Assembly (NCBI RefSeq): GCF_000182645.1
Contig: NZ_ACQA01000001.1
Span: 1,922,001 to 1,986,000, forward strand
Direction: 5' to 3'
DNA: 64,000 bases
DNA from: Brucella intermedia LMG 3301
GTDB taxonomy: Bacteria > Pseudomonadota > Alphaproteobacteria > Rhizobiales > Rhizobiaceae
Position numbers and translations under genes: made by a program. A model generated the notes under the pieces. It was given only the letters and a program-made list of their open reading frames with translations. It had not been told where the DNA came from and made no database searches. Positions within the stretch are counted from its first letter, which is position 1; each line of letters starts with the position of its first letter. This document shows, piece after piece, positions 16,813 through 26,521 of the stretch.

Positions 16813-18210
16813 ATGATCGAGCGCCTTCACAATGCTCTCCACCATCTTCTTCGCGTCGGCAAAGAGCATCATGGTGTTGTCGCGGAAGAACAGCTCGTTT
16901 TCCACGCCTGCATAGCCCGAACCCATGCCGCGCTTGATGAACAGGACCGTGCCAGCCTTGTCGACATCGAGGATCGGCATGCCGAAGATCGGTGACTTCG
17001 GATCGGTCTTCGCCGCCGGATTGGTGACGTCATTCGCGCCGATCACGAAGGCAACATCGGCCTGCGCGAATTCCGAATTGATGTCTTCCAGTTCGAACAC
17101 TTCATCATAAGGCACGTTGGCTTCGGCCAGAAGCACGTTCATGTGCCCCGGCATACGGCCCGCGACCGGATGGATGGCATATTTGACTTCCACGCCTTCC
17201 GCCTTGAGCTTGTCGGCCATTTCGCGTAGCGCGTGCTGGGCCTGTGCCACGGCCATGCCATAACCCGGCACGATGATGACCTTGGAAGCATTCTTCATGA
17301 TGAAGGCCGCATCGTCGGCAGAACCCTGCTTGACCGGACGCTGCTCCACCTCGCCGCCGCTGGCAGCGGATGTATCACCGCCAAAGCCGCCGAGAATGAC
17401 CGAGATGAACGAGCGGTTCATGCCCTTGCACATGATGTAGCTGAGGATCGCACCGGACGAGCCGACCAGCGCGCCTGTGATGATCAGCGCCAGATTGCCG
17501 AGCGTGAAACCGATGCCTGCCGCAGCCCAGCCCGAATAGGAATTGAGCATGGACACGACAACCGGCATGTCCGCGCCGCCAATCGGAATGATGATGAGCA
17601 CGCCGAAGGCAAGCGCCAGCAGCACGATCAGCCAGAACACGAAATGGCTTTCCGTGTTGGTGAGCACGACGATCAGCAGCACGATCGCCACGGCCAGAGC
17701 CGCATTGATGACATGGCGTCCCGGCAGCATGATGGGCTTGCCCGACATGCGTCCATCGAGCTTCAAAAAGGCGATGATCGAGCCGGTGAAGGTGATCGCG
17801 CCGATGGCGACGCCGAGCGACATTTCGACCAGCGCCTGACCGTGGATCTGGCCCACTTCGCCAATCCCGAACGAATGCGGCGAATAAAGCGCGGCAGCGG
17901 CCACCAGAACAGCGGCAAGACCGATCAGCGAGTGAAAGGCGGCAACAAGCTGCGGCATGGCCGTCATGGCGATGCGGCGCGCGATGATCGCACCGATGCC
18001 GCCGCCAATGGCGATGCCGATGACGATCAGGACCAGACCGCCGAAGCTCGGACGCGCCAGCAACAATGTGGTGAGGATGGAAATCCCCATGCCGATCATG
18101 CCGTACATATTGCCCTGACGGCTGGTCGTGGGATGCGACAGGCCGCGCAGCGCCAGAATGAACAGCACGCCGGAGACGAGATAAAGGAAGGCTGCGAGAT
18201 TGACGCTCAT
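16810..18210 (-). CDS. pntB: NAD(P) transhydrogenase subunit beta
   Basis: A 466-residue protein. About nine transmembrane segments form the proton channel part (dII), followed by the NADP(H)-binding dIII from about residue 290. Its marks are VIIVPGYGMAVAQAQ, VAGRMPGHMNVLLAEANVPYD (split by short spacers) and VIGANDVTNPA. It couples proton entry to NADPH formation at the inner membrane. It is last in the operon, 2 bp after the extra periplasmic gene, and its stop abuts a long palindrome. Confidence 0.96.
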   Translation of the reverse strand: MSVNLAAFLYLVSGVLFILALRGLSHPTTSRQGNMYGMIGMGISILTTLLLARPSFGGLVLIVIGIAIGGGIGAIIARRIAMTAMPQLVAAFHSLIGLAAVLVAAAALYSPHSFGIGEVGQIHGQALVEMSLGVAIGAITFTGSIIAFLKLDGRMSGKPIMLPGRHVINAALAVAIVLLIVVLTNTESHFVFWLIVLLALAFGVLIIIPIGGADMPVVVSMLNSYSGWAAAGIGFTLGNLALIITGALVGSSGAILSYIMCKGMNRSFISVILGGFGGDTSAASGGEVEQRPVKQGSADDAAFIMKNASKVIIVPGYGMAVAQAQHALREMADKLKAEGVEVKYAIHPVAGRMPGHMNVLLAEANVPYDEVFELEDINSEFAQADVAFVIGANDVTNPAAKTDPKSPIFGMPILDVDKAGTVLFIKRGMGSGYAGVENELFFRDNTMMLFADAKKMVESIVKALDH

Positions 18211-18212
18211 GA

Positions 18213-18761
18213 CTACTTCACAGCCTCCATGGTTTCGCTGGAAAATTCGACAGACGCAAATTCGGGATAGACCTGCCGCAGAATTGCGATCTGCTGCGCT
18301 TCACTGACGCGGACCAGATACCAGTCACCTGAATCCAGCATGGCCAGCGTGTCCCCTCTGACCACCATCTTGTTGCCGGTCAACCCGGACGCCGTGACCG
18401 TCTCCATCGGGATTAGCGCATAAGGCTCGCCATTCGGCAGCTCGTGCGTCGCGGCGGCGGAGAAGTCCATGTCGAAATCCTCGATCTTCACCAGCGCCAT
18501 CGACGCCTTGGTCATATCCACCATGACGCCGCGCAACGTATCGACGTCGATATTCGCCTGCTTGGCGTAGAATTCCATCAGGCGTGGAGGAATGGTCTTC
18601 GTGATGATGTCGTAATCGCCCGTCCGCATGGCCTTGTTGAAGTCCACGACCGTGGTTTCAAGTTTCTGCTTCTCGGTACTCGTCAGACTGCGCGCCTGCG
18701 CGACGAAAACAGGGCTGGCGAGAAGCATGACGTAAAGGACAAATCTGGAGAGAATTCTCAT
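18213..18761 (-). CDS. Periplasmic protein of unknown function inside the transhydrogenase operon
   Basis: A 182-residue protein with a signal peptide (cleavage near VAQARS) and a mostly alpha-helical then beta-rich body; no catalytic motif is seen. Its ATG overlaps the stop of the alpha-2 subunit gene by 4 bp and it ends 2 bp before pntB, so it is clearly part of the pnt transcript. Transhydrogenase operons usually contain only pnt genes at this point. It might assist assembly of the complex or sense the periplasmic side, but that is inference. Confidence 0.85.
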   Translation of the reverse strand: MRILSRFVLYVMLLASPVFVAQARSLTSTEKQKLETTVVDFNKAMRTGDYDIITKTIPPRLMEFYAKQANIDVDTLRGVMVDMTKASMALVKIEDFDMDFSAAATHELPNGEPYALIPMETVTASGLTGNKMVVRGDTLAMLDSGDWYLVRVSEAQQIAILRQVYPEFASVEFSSETMEAVK

Positions 18762-19180
18762 CGTCCGTCCTTCTTCTTGTACATAGCGAGCATGCGCTGG
18801 GTGACCAGAAAGCCGCCGAAGATGTTGACGCTGGCAAGGATCAGCGCGATGAAACCGAAGCCGGTTGCCCAGCCGGAAAGCGACAGGCCGACGGCCAGCA
18901 GCGCACCCACCACGATCACCGATGAAATGGCGTTGGTCACGGCCATCAAAGGCGTGTGCAGCGCGGGCGTGACCGACCAGACGACGTAATAGCCGACGAA
19001 AATCGACAGGATGAAGATCGCGAAGCGAAACACGAACGGGTCGATTGCGCCGCCCGATGCGGCATGCGCGGCAGCAGCCGCCGCATCGCCCAGACCGCCC
19101 GCATTTTCCGCGGCCTGACGCACGGCGTCTGCGGCCTGGTTCAGGCTCTCAAGAGCTTTATCGAGACTAGTTTCGGCCAT
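18758..19180 (-). CDS. pntAB: NAD(P) transhydrogenase subunit alpha 2
   Basis: A 140-residue membrane subunit with about three to four hydrophobic helices ([20 protein letters not shown], then further segments), preceded by an Ala-rich N terminus. It matches the separate alpha-2 polypeptide of the three-subunit transhydrogenases of alphaproteobacteria. Its start overlaps the stop of the alpha-1 gene by one base. Confidence 0.94.
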   Translation of the reverse strand: MAETSLDKALESLNQAADAVRQAAENAGGLGDAAAAAAHAASGGAIDPFVFRFAIFILSIFVGYYVVWSVTPALHTPLMAVTNAISSVIVVGALLAVGLSLSGWATGFGFIALILASVNIFGGFLVTQRMLAMYKKKDGR

Positions 19181-20538
19181 TATGCCTCTCCTCCATCAAC
19201 TGGAGACTTGGGGGATGAAGAAGACTTTGCAGCAGCCTTCGGTGCTTTTGCAGGCGCTTTCTTCGCCGTTTCCTTCGCCGTTTTCGGGGCAGCAGGTTTC
19301 GCTGCATCGCCGACGACTTCTGCCTTTGCAGCCCTGGGCTTCGGTGCGGCTTTCGGTTTTGCAGCCGGTTTTGCAACAATGGGCGTGGCTACAGCAGGCG
19401 CAGCCTCAGCCTTGGCAAAAGCCGGATGGAGGATTTTGCCCTGATGGGTGAGAAGCGTCGCCTTCACCAGCTCTTCTTCCGGATCGATTTTCAGAAGCTT
19501 CGTTTCCTTGTCGACCAGCGTTTCGACGAAGGCGATCAGGTTGCGCGCGTAAAGCTGCGAGGCGCTTGCCGCAATGCGGCCCGGAACGTTGAGATGGCCG
19601 ACGATCTTGACGCCGTTCATATCCGCAATCTGGCCAGCGACAGCGCCTTCGACATTGCCGCCGCGCTCGACCGCGAGATCGACAAGCACCGAGCCGGGGC
19701 GCATCGAAGCGACCATTTCCTTCGATACCAGCCGCGGTGCCGGACGGCCCGGAATGAGCGCCGTGGTGATGACGATATCCTGCTTGGCGATGTGGTCGGC
19801 AACAAGTGCCGCCTGTTTCGCCTGATATTCCTTCGACATTTCCTTGGCATAGCCGCCAGCGGTTTCCGCTGCCTTGAACTCTTCATCCTCGACCGCGATG
19901 AATTTCGCGCCAAGCGAGGCGACCTGTTCCTTCGCAGCCGGGCGAACGTCGGTGGCGGTCACGACGGCCCCAAGGCGACGGGCCGTTGCAATGGCCTGAA
20001 GACCGGCAACCCCTGCCCCCATCACGAACACCTTGGCGGCAGGCACGGTGCCAGCCGCCGTCATCATCATCGGCATGGCGCGGTCATAGGTTTCCGCCGC
20101 GTCGATCACCGCCTGATAACCGGCGAGATTGGCCTGCGAAGACAATACGTCCATCACCTGCGCACGGGTGATGCGCGGCATGAATTCCATCGTGAAGGCA
20201 GAAATGCCAGCTCTGGCAAGCGCCGCAACGGCATCTTCATGGCCGTAAGGATCGAGCATGGCGAAGAGCGCCGCGCCAGATTTATACCCTTTCAGTTCCG
20301 CATCGGAGGGGCGGCGCACTTTCAGGACGACATCCGCCGTTCTCGCATCCGCCACCGTGCCGATGCGGGCACCGACTGCGGTAAACTCGGCATCGGGAAT
20401 GCGCGATTTCTCGCCCGCGCCTTTTTCCACCACGACATCGAAACCGAGCGCGATGAATTTCTTCACCGTCTCCGCCGACGCCGCGACACGGCTTTCATTG
20501 GGGTCGCTTTCTTTCGGGATAAATAACGTCTGGGCCAA
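19180..20538 (-). CDS. pntAA: NAD(P) transhydrogenase subunit alpha 1
   Basis: A 452-residue soluble NAD(H)-binding subunit (dI). Family blocks are [11 protein letters not shown], the Rossmann-type [20 protein letters not shown], and [16 protein letters not shown] with [13 protein letters not shown]. The final 75 or so residues are a low-complexity Ala/Lys/Pro tail absent from the compact family core of roughly 375-385 residues. It is first gene of the pnt operon, with a 220-bp region upstream. Confidence 0.95.
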   Translation of the reverse strand: MAQTLFIPKESDPNESRVAASAETVKKFIALGFDVVVEKGAGEKSRIPDAEFTAVGARIGTVADARTADVVLKVRRPSDAELKGYKSGAALFAMLDPYGHEDAVAALARAGISAFTMEFMPRITRAQVMDVLSSQANLAGYQAVIDAAETYDRAMPMMMTAAGTVPAAKVFVMGAGVAGLQAIATARRLGAVVTATDVRPAAKEQVASLGAKFIAVEDEEFKAAETAGGYAKEMSKEYQAKQAALVADHIAKQDIVITTALIPGRPAPRLVSKEMVASMRPGSVLVDLAVERGGNVEGAVAGQIADMNGVKIVGHLNVPGRIAASASQLYARNLIAFVETLVDKETKLLKIDPEEELVKATLLTHQGKILHPAFAKAEAAPAVATPIVAKPAAKPKAAPKPRAAKAEVVGDAAKPAAPKTAKETAKKAPAKAPKAAAKSSSSPKSPVDGGEA

Positions 20539-20759
20539 GCTGGTTTCCCTTTCGTGGCGTTCTTCCGGGATTGATTCCGGTCATGCACAGTTACGAGCTT
20601 CCGGGGCGAAGCCCGTTCAAATAACCTGAACTATAGACATGCATAAAACCTCGGCACGGTATTCCATGCCAAGGCATTCGATCAAATCGTGCGGGTTGAC
20701 CCCGGTTCGCGCTTCAGTTCAACGATACTGCGCCGGAAGCTGAAATCCGGCGGCAGTGG

Positions 20760-20984
20760 TCACGAAAGAATGAACCAGGCAGCGACACAGACTAGGATGA
20801 AAAGAACGGTCGCGGAGAAGAAACCACCAGCAAAAAAGCCGAACGCCATGGCAATCATAAGGGCGATAAGCGCCACCGTGCTCCATTTAACCAGGCCCGT
20901 GAAACCGGCATAAGTTTTCTCATGCTCGGAATAGTCCATCGGTGCGCCAAGTTCAGCCGGAGCCGTCGTATGATGTTCTGCCAT
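20760..20984 (-). CDS. aa3-type cytochrome c oxidase subunit IV-like small membrane protein
   Basis: A 74-residue protein with the motif YSEHEKTYAGFTGLVKWS followed by two hydrophobic helices. This matches the small subunit IV of bacterial aa3 oxidases. The ATG at 20984 is preceded by a GGTGG-type site. It lies just upstream of the pnt operon on the same strand, linking two respiratory-membrane functions. Confidence 0.85.
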   Translation of the reverse strand: MAEHHTTAPAELGAPMDYSEHEKTYAGFTGLVKWSTVALIALMIAMAFGFFAGGFFSATVLFILVCVAAWFILS

Positions 20985-21004
20985 TTTAGTTCCACCCATT
21001 TAAA

Positions 21005-21049
21005 GCATGTCTCCCAATAGTGGGAACCGGTTTTGGGACAAAGACATGC
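21005..21049. repeat. Palindromic intergenic element (GCATGTCT...AGACATGC)
   Basis: Same family as 8239-8283: GCATGTCTCCCAATAGTGGG at one end and AAAGACATGC at the other. It is followed by a second small palindrome, TAAAGCGCAACACGCTTTA, at 21063-21081. Confidence 0.75.
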
Positions 21050-21282
21050 GTGAAAACAAGATTAAAGCGCAACACGCTTTAAAATTTCCGCCCATACACC
21101 GTCATGTTAAGCGGAAATGCCTGCAATCTTCAATGTGCGAGCGAACAAACCAATGCATTGACCGCAAGGCTTTTCGTCGCAGCTACCCTCTCTCCGCAGA
21201 AGCGGTTCCGCAATCTTCGTAAAGCGAAACTGCCCTTCTGGCTATATTTAATTGTTTAAGCTCCGGCGATGTTTTCAGATTC

Positions 21283-22029
21283 CTATATGCCGAGTCCGGT
21301 ATATTTCGCCGTCGGCAGGATTGTCAGCGGCACGGAACTGTCCCGCATGTCGGCAAACATGGCGCGGCGCTCATGCGGCTGCGACTTGAAGAACGGAAAG
21401 CGCACGGCCACCGCATCGCGGATATTGCGGATGGGTGCAGCGCCGAGCCCCACCCTGATTCCATAGCCTTCATGCTCGCGGGCATCGGCCATGACCGAAG
21501 TGCCGAAAATGCGCTTGTAAAAGGCCATATGCTCGGGCTTCACCGAGGCAAGGCATTGATCCGCCGCGAAAAATTCCGACGCCATCGCCGCGATGCGCAA
21601 GGTGATATAGGGAATGGCGGGATATTCGCTCAACAGTTCCGGATCGGCGGCAAAGCGGGTCGGATCGACAAAATGCATGCCGCTGTTGAGCAGCGGGTCG
21701 AGGATATCCGGGAAAAGCGCATAGCTCGTGCCGCGACGATGATCGGGCGTGATATGATGGATGCGCAGCGTGCTGACCAGTTGCCCATCCACATGCACGC
21801 CATAGACGAAAGCATGGCTGTCACGGTCGATATCATCGACGATGGACGGCACTTCCGCCTCGTGCATCACATTGCGCGTGCGGTAGGAACGATAGCGCAG
21901 GCGGCCGATTTCCTCGAGGTCCTCCGCATGTACGATACGGCGATATTCCACCCGGTCGAGAAACTGCAACAGCTGCCGCGCAAAATTGGACAATGGCGGT
22001 TTATCGCCTGTAACAGCTGTATTCGTCAT
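21283..22029 (-). CDS. LuxI/FeeM-like N-acyltransferase candidate (GNAT fold)
   Basis: A 248-residue protein whose central part follows the autoinducer-synthase pattern. LRYRSYRTRNVM is in the place of the conserved Arg/aromatic block, VDDIDRDSHAFVYGV gives the spaced aspartates, QLVSTLRIH matches the Gly/Ser-x-x-Arg strand, and FVDPTRFA resembles the E/D-x-x-R-F block. These residues form the SAM/acyl-ACP site in LuxI and the acyl site in FeeM-type N-acyl amino acid synthases. No luxR-like gene is adjacent. It is cytoplasmic and monocistronic. Family placement is from motif reading and needs a profile search. Confidence 0.65.
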   Translation of the reverse strand: MTNTAVTGDKPPLSNFARQLLQFLDRVEYRRIVHAEDLEEIGRLRYRSYRTRNVMHEAEVPSIVDDIDRDSHAFVYGVHVDGQLVSTLRIHHITPDHRRGTSYALFPDILDPLLNSGMHFVDPTRFAADPELLSEYPAIPYITLRIAAMASEFFAADQCLASVKPEHMAFYKRIFGTSVMADAREHEGYGIRVGLGAAPIRNIRDAVAVRFPFFKSQPHERRAMFADMRDSSVPLTILPTAKYTGLGI

Positions 22030-22194
22030 GCAATCGATTTTTCCGCACCCCGCAAATCAGTGTGCAGAATATGCGCCTTTATCAGCATGTAAAGATATAA
22101 CTTTGTGCCCTGCCTTTTTGTCGCCGCACAATGAACGTTCGTTCGCCACAATTGAGGTGGGCTTTTACGCAGGAATATCCGGCAAAAAGTGCAA

Positions 22195-22217
22195 AATGGC
22201 CCGATTACGGGCCATTT
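22195..22217 (-). terminator. Terminator after the serine hydrolase gene
   Basis: On the minus strand ATGGCCCGTAATCGGGCCAT is followed by TTTG, about 32 bp beyond the hydrolase stop. Confidence 0.7.
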
Positions 22218-22248
22218 CAGGGTTCTGCCTTAATTTGAAAAAGGCTCT

Positions 22249-23466
22249 TCAAAGTGCGTTGGCGATCGCCTGAAACGCATGCATGGTTTCGTCTTTCATA
22301 TCCTGCCCATCGACATTGTAACTGGCATGGGCAGAGGTCTTGGCAATCACCACACGCCTGGCGGGATTGACATAGATGAACTGCCCATAGATGCCGGCAG
22401 CGCTGAAATCGCCCTGCCAGTCAACCGGCGTCCACCACTGATAGCCATAGCCGAACGGAATCTTGCCGAACGCATCCTCGCGGCCGGGCATCAGATAGGG
22501 CGCATCCGGCGTCACCGAATCATGCACCCACTGCGCGGGCACGAGTTGCTCGCCCTTGAAGTTGCGGCCTTCGTTGAGATAGAGCAGCCCGAACCGCGCA
22601 TAATCGCGCAGCACGGCATTCATCCCGCCTGCTGCGGCAGCCTCCCCGGTCGGGTCGACGATCCAGAAGGCATCGGCTTCGGCGCCAAGCTTCGACCAGA
22701 GCCTGTCCTTCATGTAATCCTGCAAGGGAATGCCCGTCGCGCCTTCCAGAACCAGCCCGAGGGCCTGCGTATCCGACGAAACGTACTGGCTAAGCGTTCC
22801 TTGCGGACGCACGCTTTTCAGATGCGCGGTGAAATTCGTGATCGAGCCGGTCAAAAGCTCCACGGCATAACGGACAATATCGGAATTGAGATCGCCATAG
22901 TTCTCGTTGAAGCCGATGCCGGATGCCATCTGCAGCACGTTCTTGACCGTCACACCCTTGTAGCCGCCTTCGGCCAGCACCGGCGCATAGCGGTCGACCG
23001 GCTGGCCGATATCGATCAGGCCATCCCGGACGGCATTGCCGATAAGGAAGGAAACGACTGATTTTGAAACGGAAAATGCGATGGACTGGGTGGCCTGGCT
23101 GTTGCCGTGGTCATATTGCTCGTGGACGATGACGCCATCCTTGAGGACGATGAGGCCGGTGGTGCCGCCGCGCTCCAGCCAGTCGGAAATCTTTCGGGTT
23201 TCGCCCTTGTAGACGAAAGTTTCCGGCAGGGGCTGCTCCGCCTTGGCAAGCGGGCTGACCTCGCCTTCATGCGGAATGCGCACGGACGGATAACGCTTGT
23301 AGACATTGCGGAAATTTTCAAAAATCTCCGGCCCCTTGAACATCTGGGCATATTGATAGACGGCCCAGGTTTCATGGATTTTCTTCCAGAAGACCGCCGT
23401 GCCGACACCGGCAACAACAACCAATGCGACCAGAACGTATAAAGTATAACGATACAATCGTTTCAT
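22249..23466 (-). CDS. Beta-lactamase-fold serine hydrolase, membrane-anchored
   Basis: A 405-residue protein with an N-terminal membrane anchor (YTLYVLVALVVVAGVGTAVF) and a class C beta-lactamase/6-aminohexanoate-hydrolase-like domain. AFSVSKSVVSFLIG holds the catalytic SxxK, and QYVSSDTQALG is in the place of the Tyr-x-Asn/Ser motif. The role is unknown; such proteins include esterases, amidases and D-amino peptidases, and most are not resistance enzymes. The ATG at 23466 directly precedes the anchor. Confidence 0.85.
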   Translation of the reverse strand: MKRLYRYTLYVLVALVVVAGVGTAVFWKKIHETWAVYQYAQMFKGPEIFENFRNVYKRYPSVRIPHEGEVSPLAKAEQPLPETFVYKGETRKISDWLERGGTTGLIVLKDGVIVHEQYDHGNSQATQSIAFSVSKSVVSFLIGNAVRDGLIDIGQPVDRYAPVLAEGGYKGVTVKNVLQMASGIGFNENYGDLNSDIVRYAVELLTGSITNFTAHLKSVRPQGTLSQYVSSDTQALGLVLEGATGIPLQDYMKDRLWSKLGAEADAFWIVDPTGEAAAAGGMNAVLRDYARFGLLYLNEGRNFKGEQLVPAQWVHDSVTPDAPYLMPGREDAFGKIPFGYGYQWWTPVDWQGDFSAAGIYGQFIYVNPARRVVIAKTSAHASYNVDGQDMKDETMHAFQAIANAL

Positions 23467-23853
23467 TAGCCTCCCCTCAAACAACAAGATTGAGCCGAAT
23501 ATATTTTCTATAAGCACATGAATGAATACTTATATTCACTCCTCCAATCTATTATGAGCATGATAGCTCCCCGGAAGAATATCCCTATTATTCAGATTTA
23601 TTCAGATTTATGTGTACTATAAATGAACCGCTGCAATGCACTGCGGAGAATACCGGGTAAAGCGCTTTTGCAGCGCAGCCCTCACCTTGCAAGGCACGCG
23701 CCCGAACGGTTCAAGTGGGGCGACTGGCGGGGGCGATCTGGCGGGGCGTTTAAGCCTGAAAGATTCAGCCCGAACGATCAGGCGGAATCGCAGCCGCTTC
23801 ATTTCCTGTTTTCTGAAGTGTTCCGCCTGAAAGGCGGCAATGGGCAAGCCCGC
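23467..23853. other. Intergenic region between serine hydrolase and GGDEF-EAL genes
   Basis: About 390 bp. The AT-rich half next to the hydrolase (TTATTCAGATT repeated at about 23588-23608) probably holds its promoter. The rest, up to the GGDEF-EAL stop, shows no supported gene. Confidence 0.4.
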
Positions 23854-26160
23854 TCAGGCGACGGTTCGCCCACCATCGCGGCGCGCTGCGGCCTTCGCGG
23901 TCATGGCGCTGATTGCCTCCATCGGCACCGGCATGCCGAGCAGATAGCCCTGGACGAGATCGGCGCCCGCCGCCACGCGGATCAGCGCAAGCTGTTCCTC
24001 GGTTTCGACACCTTCGACCGTCACGCCGAGCCCCAGCTCGTGCGAAAGCTGGGTGACGCCGCGAAGCAGCATCAGCGACCGCCGGTCGGTGGTGATGTCG
24101 CGCACGAAGGAGCGGTCGACCTTCACCTTGGTCAGGGGCAATGTATTGAGATAGCTGAGACTGGAATAGCCGGTTCCGAAATCGTCGAGCGCGATATTGA
24201 TCCCGGCATTCTTGAGCCGCTGCAACACCATCGACGTCTTGTTGCGGTCCGAAATGATGGCGCTTTCCGTCACTTCCACCTCGAGCCGATGCGCCGGAAG
24301 CCCGGATTTCTGCAAGGCATTGGCGATATCGCGGGCAATGTCGTTGCTTTTCAGGTCGATGGCCGACAGGTTGACGGAAACGCCGATGCGGTCGCCCCAT
24401 GACAGGCAGTCGGCGCAGGCCTGCTCCAGCATGAAGCGGGTTATGTCGGTGATGATGCCCATTTCCTCGGCAAGCGGAATGAATTCGGCAGGCGGCACGA
24501 AGCCAAGCTCCGGGTGCTCCCACCGCGCCAGCGCCTCACATGCGACAACGCGCAGGGACTGCGCGCTGACGATGGGCTGGTAGACGACCTTGATCTCGCC
24601 GTGATTGATGGCGAGCCGCAGATCCGCCTTGAGTTTCTGGCGTCCGCGATATTTGGTGTCCATCGCATCGACGAAGACCGACCAGGATTTTTCTTCCGTG
24701 CTCTTGGCTTCGTAAAGCGCCAGGTCGGCATTGATATGCATGCTGCCGACATCGGACCTTTCGACATTTTCTATCGCCACGCCCGCGCTGATATCGATCT
24801 GGACCTGATCGCCGTCGAGATCGTAAACCCCGGTCGCCACCGCCATGATGTGGTCCATCACCCCGGCAATATCGGCCTCGCCGCGCAGGTTGAAGACAAA
24901 CACCACGAACTCGTCGCCGCCGAAGCGCGATGCAACGAAGCGCTGCGGATCGAGCGAGTTCAGCCTTTCGGCGAACAGGCGCAACAGCACATCGCCCGTA
25001 TGATGCCCCAGCGTGTCGTTGACATGCTTGAAATGGTTGATGTCGATGACGATGAGCGCAACCTGCGTTCCCTTCTTCTGATGGGGACGCAGCGACCGCA
25101 CCATGGTCTCGAAATAATTGCGGTTCGGCAGGCCGGTCAGGCCGTCATAGCGCGCCATATGCTGGATGCGCGCTTCCGCTTCCACGCGCTGCGTCACATC
25201 CTCGAACATCAGGACCGCCCCTTCATTGAGGGTCTGGTTGCCGATGCATTCGATATAACGCTGGTTTGAAAGCTGGAAAATGTCGCGGGCGCGCTTGCCG
25301 ATCAGGAGGTCCTGCATGCGCACATGCACGCTTTTCAGGTCGGTCTGCGGAAACAGCCCCTTCTTGGCGCAATAGCGCAGAAGGACATCGAGCTTGCGGC
25401 CATGCAGCTTGGTATGCTCGGCAATCTGCAGCATCGCCTTGGCCTTGTTGTTGATGACGGCGATGCGCTGCTGGCTGTCGAACATCAAGAGGCCCTGCGG
25501 CATGTTGTTGAGCGCCGCATCGAAACGCCCGGCCACGATGGACAGGCGGCGCTTGCCCATGACCGCCGCGAAGAGAAATTCGCGCAACCCGTTGGCCATC
25601 TGGATGTTGGACAGGAAATACGGGATCAGCAGCAGGCCGATGATGACGTGAAACGGCGTCCCCGCCAGAATGAGTCCGGCCAGAACGGGAAGGAGCGTGC
25701 AGGCCGACATCAGGATGACGGCCTTTGCCGAAGCATAGTTGCGGCCCACGATGGAAACGACCGAGGCAAGCAGCACGGTCAGGCTGGCAAGTTCGGCGAA
25801 GGAATCCCGCAGCACGAAGCTTGAGAAGAAACATAACATGCCGAGCGTCAGGCACACGGCGGATGCGCCGATCAGATAGCGCGTCTCCCACCGGTCGAGA
25901 TCGGCATGGGAAAGCGGCTGCTGCCTTGCCTGATCGAACTTGTGCATGTCGAAGATGCGGCCGACCGCCACGATGGCGAAGACGCCGGCAAACATCAGAT
26001 AGCGCCAGTCGTCGGTTTTCACATAGATGACGACACAGGCTACAACGTGCGCGAGCAAGCCGAACCAGAGCGTCGTACGATTACCATACAGCGCTCTGAG
26101 AAAAGATAGCCGCACATCTGCAGGTATCTCAGGTTTACGGCTTTGCCACATTCGATGCAT
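23854..26160 (-). CDS. Membrane GGDEF-EAL cyclic-di-GMP signalling protein
   Basis: A 768-residue protein. The N-terminal 200 residues contain five to six hydrophobic helices, followed by a PAS-like region (FDAALNNMPQGLLMFD). The GGDEF domain has an intact SRFGGDEFVVF site but no RxxD inhibitory site at the usual place before it. The EAL domain has CEALARWEHPE, VNLSAIDLK, DDFGTGYSSL, KVDRSFVRD and EGVETEEQ, so the phosphodiesterase site looks complete. It can therefore be expected to be bifunctional or mainly a phosphodiesterase. It stands alone. Confidence 0.94.
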   Translation of the reverse strand: MHRMWQSRKPEIPADVRLSFLRALYGNRTTLWFGLLAHVVACVVIYVKTDDWRYLMFAGVFAIVAVGRIFDMHKFDQARQQPLSHADLDRWETRYLIGASAVCLTLGMLCFFSSFVLRDSFAELASLTVLLASVVSIVGRNYASAKAVILMSACTLLPVLAGLILAGTPFHVIIGLLLIPYFLSNIQMANGLREFLFAAVMGKRRLSIVAGRFDAALNNMPQGLLMFDSQQRIAVINNKAKAMLQIAEHTKLHGRKLDVLLRYCAKKGLFPQTDLKSVHVRMQDLLIGKRARDIFQLSNQRYIECIGNQTLNEGAVLMFEDVTQRVEAEARIQHMARYDGLTGLPNRNYFETMVRSLRPHQKKGTQVALIVIDINHFKHVNDTLGHHTGDVLLRLFAERLNSLDPQRFVASRFGGDEFVVFVFNLRGEADIAGVMDHIMAVATGVYDLDGDQVQIDISAGVAIENVERSDVGSMHINADLALYEAKSTEEKSWSVFVDAMDTKYRGRQKLKADLRLAINHGEIKVVYQPIVSAQSLRVVACEALARWEHPELGFVPPAEFIPLAEEMGIITDITRFMLEQACADCLSWGDRIGVSVNLSAIDLKSNDIARDIANALQKSGLPAHRLEVEVTESAIISDRNKTSMVLQRLKNAGINIALDDFGTGYSSLSYLNTLPLTKVKVDRSFVRDITTDRRSLMLLRGVTQLSHELGLGVTVEGVETEEQLALIRVAAGADLVQGYLLGMPVPMEAISAMTAKAAARRDGGRTVA

Positions 26161-26521
26161 TTAATCCCTTGTATGGGGCAGCAATATCGCACCAATGACT
26201 TAAAAATATCTTTCGGGATATTAAACCACAAGCTGTCATGCCGACCACCATAAGATGTATTCAGATGTTTTTTAAGGAAAACCATAGACGCACAACCCCC
26301 GTCCGGCAATTACAACCAGAGGCATGTATTGTTTTAGTTGTCCTAATATTACTGAAACAGCCATAATTGGAGAACAGCGCAGGTTAGTTGTCGCGTTGCG
26401 GAGAATTAATCCAGATTAGTCACGATGGATATTCTGCCGCCAGAGTCCCGCCTTTTAGAGAAAAATCCTGCCATCCAAGGTCTCGCGGCGGGAAATAACC
26501 GCAAGAAGCTTCCCAACTCTG
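26161..26521. other. AT-richer intergenic region upstream of the GGDEF-EAL gene
   Basis: About 360 bp with lower GC than its neighbours and no supported gene. It presumably contains the promoter of the GGDEF-EAL gene. I see no clear operator or terminator. Confidence 0.4.

Noticed and set aside
22249..23466. Acquired beta-lactamase resistance gene.
   Set aside because: Only the general fold and SxxK are shared; the membrane anchor and lack of class C hallmark residues point to an unrelated hydrolase.
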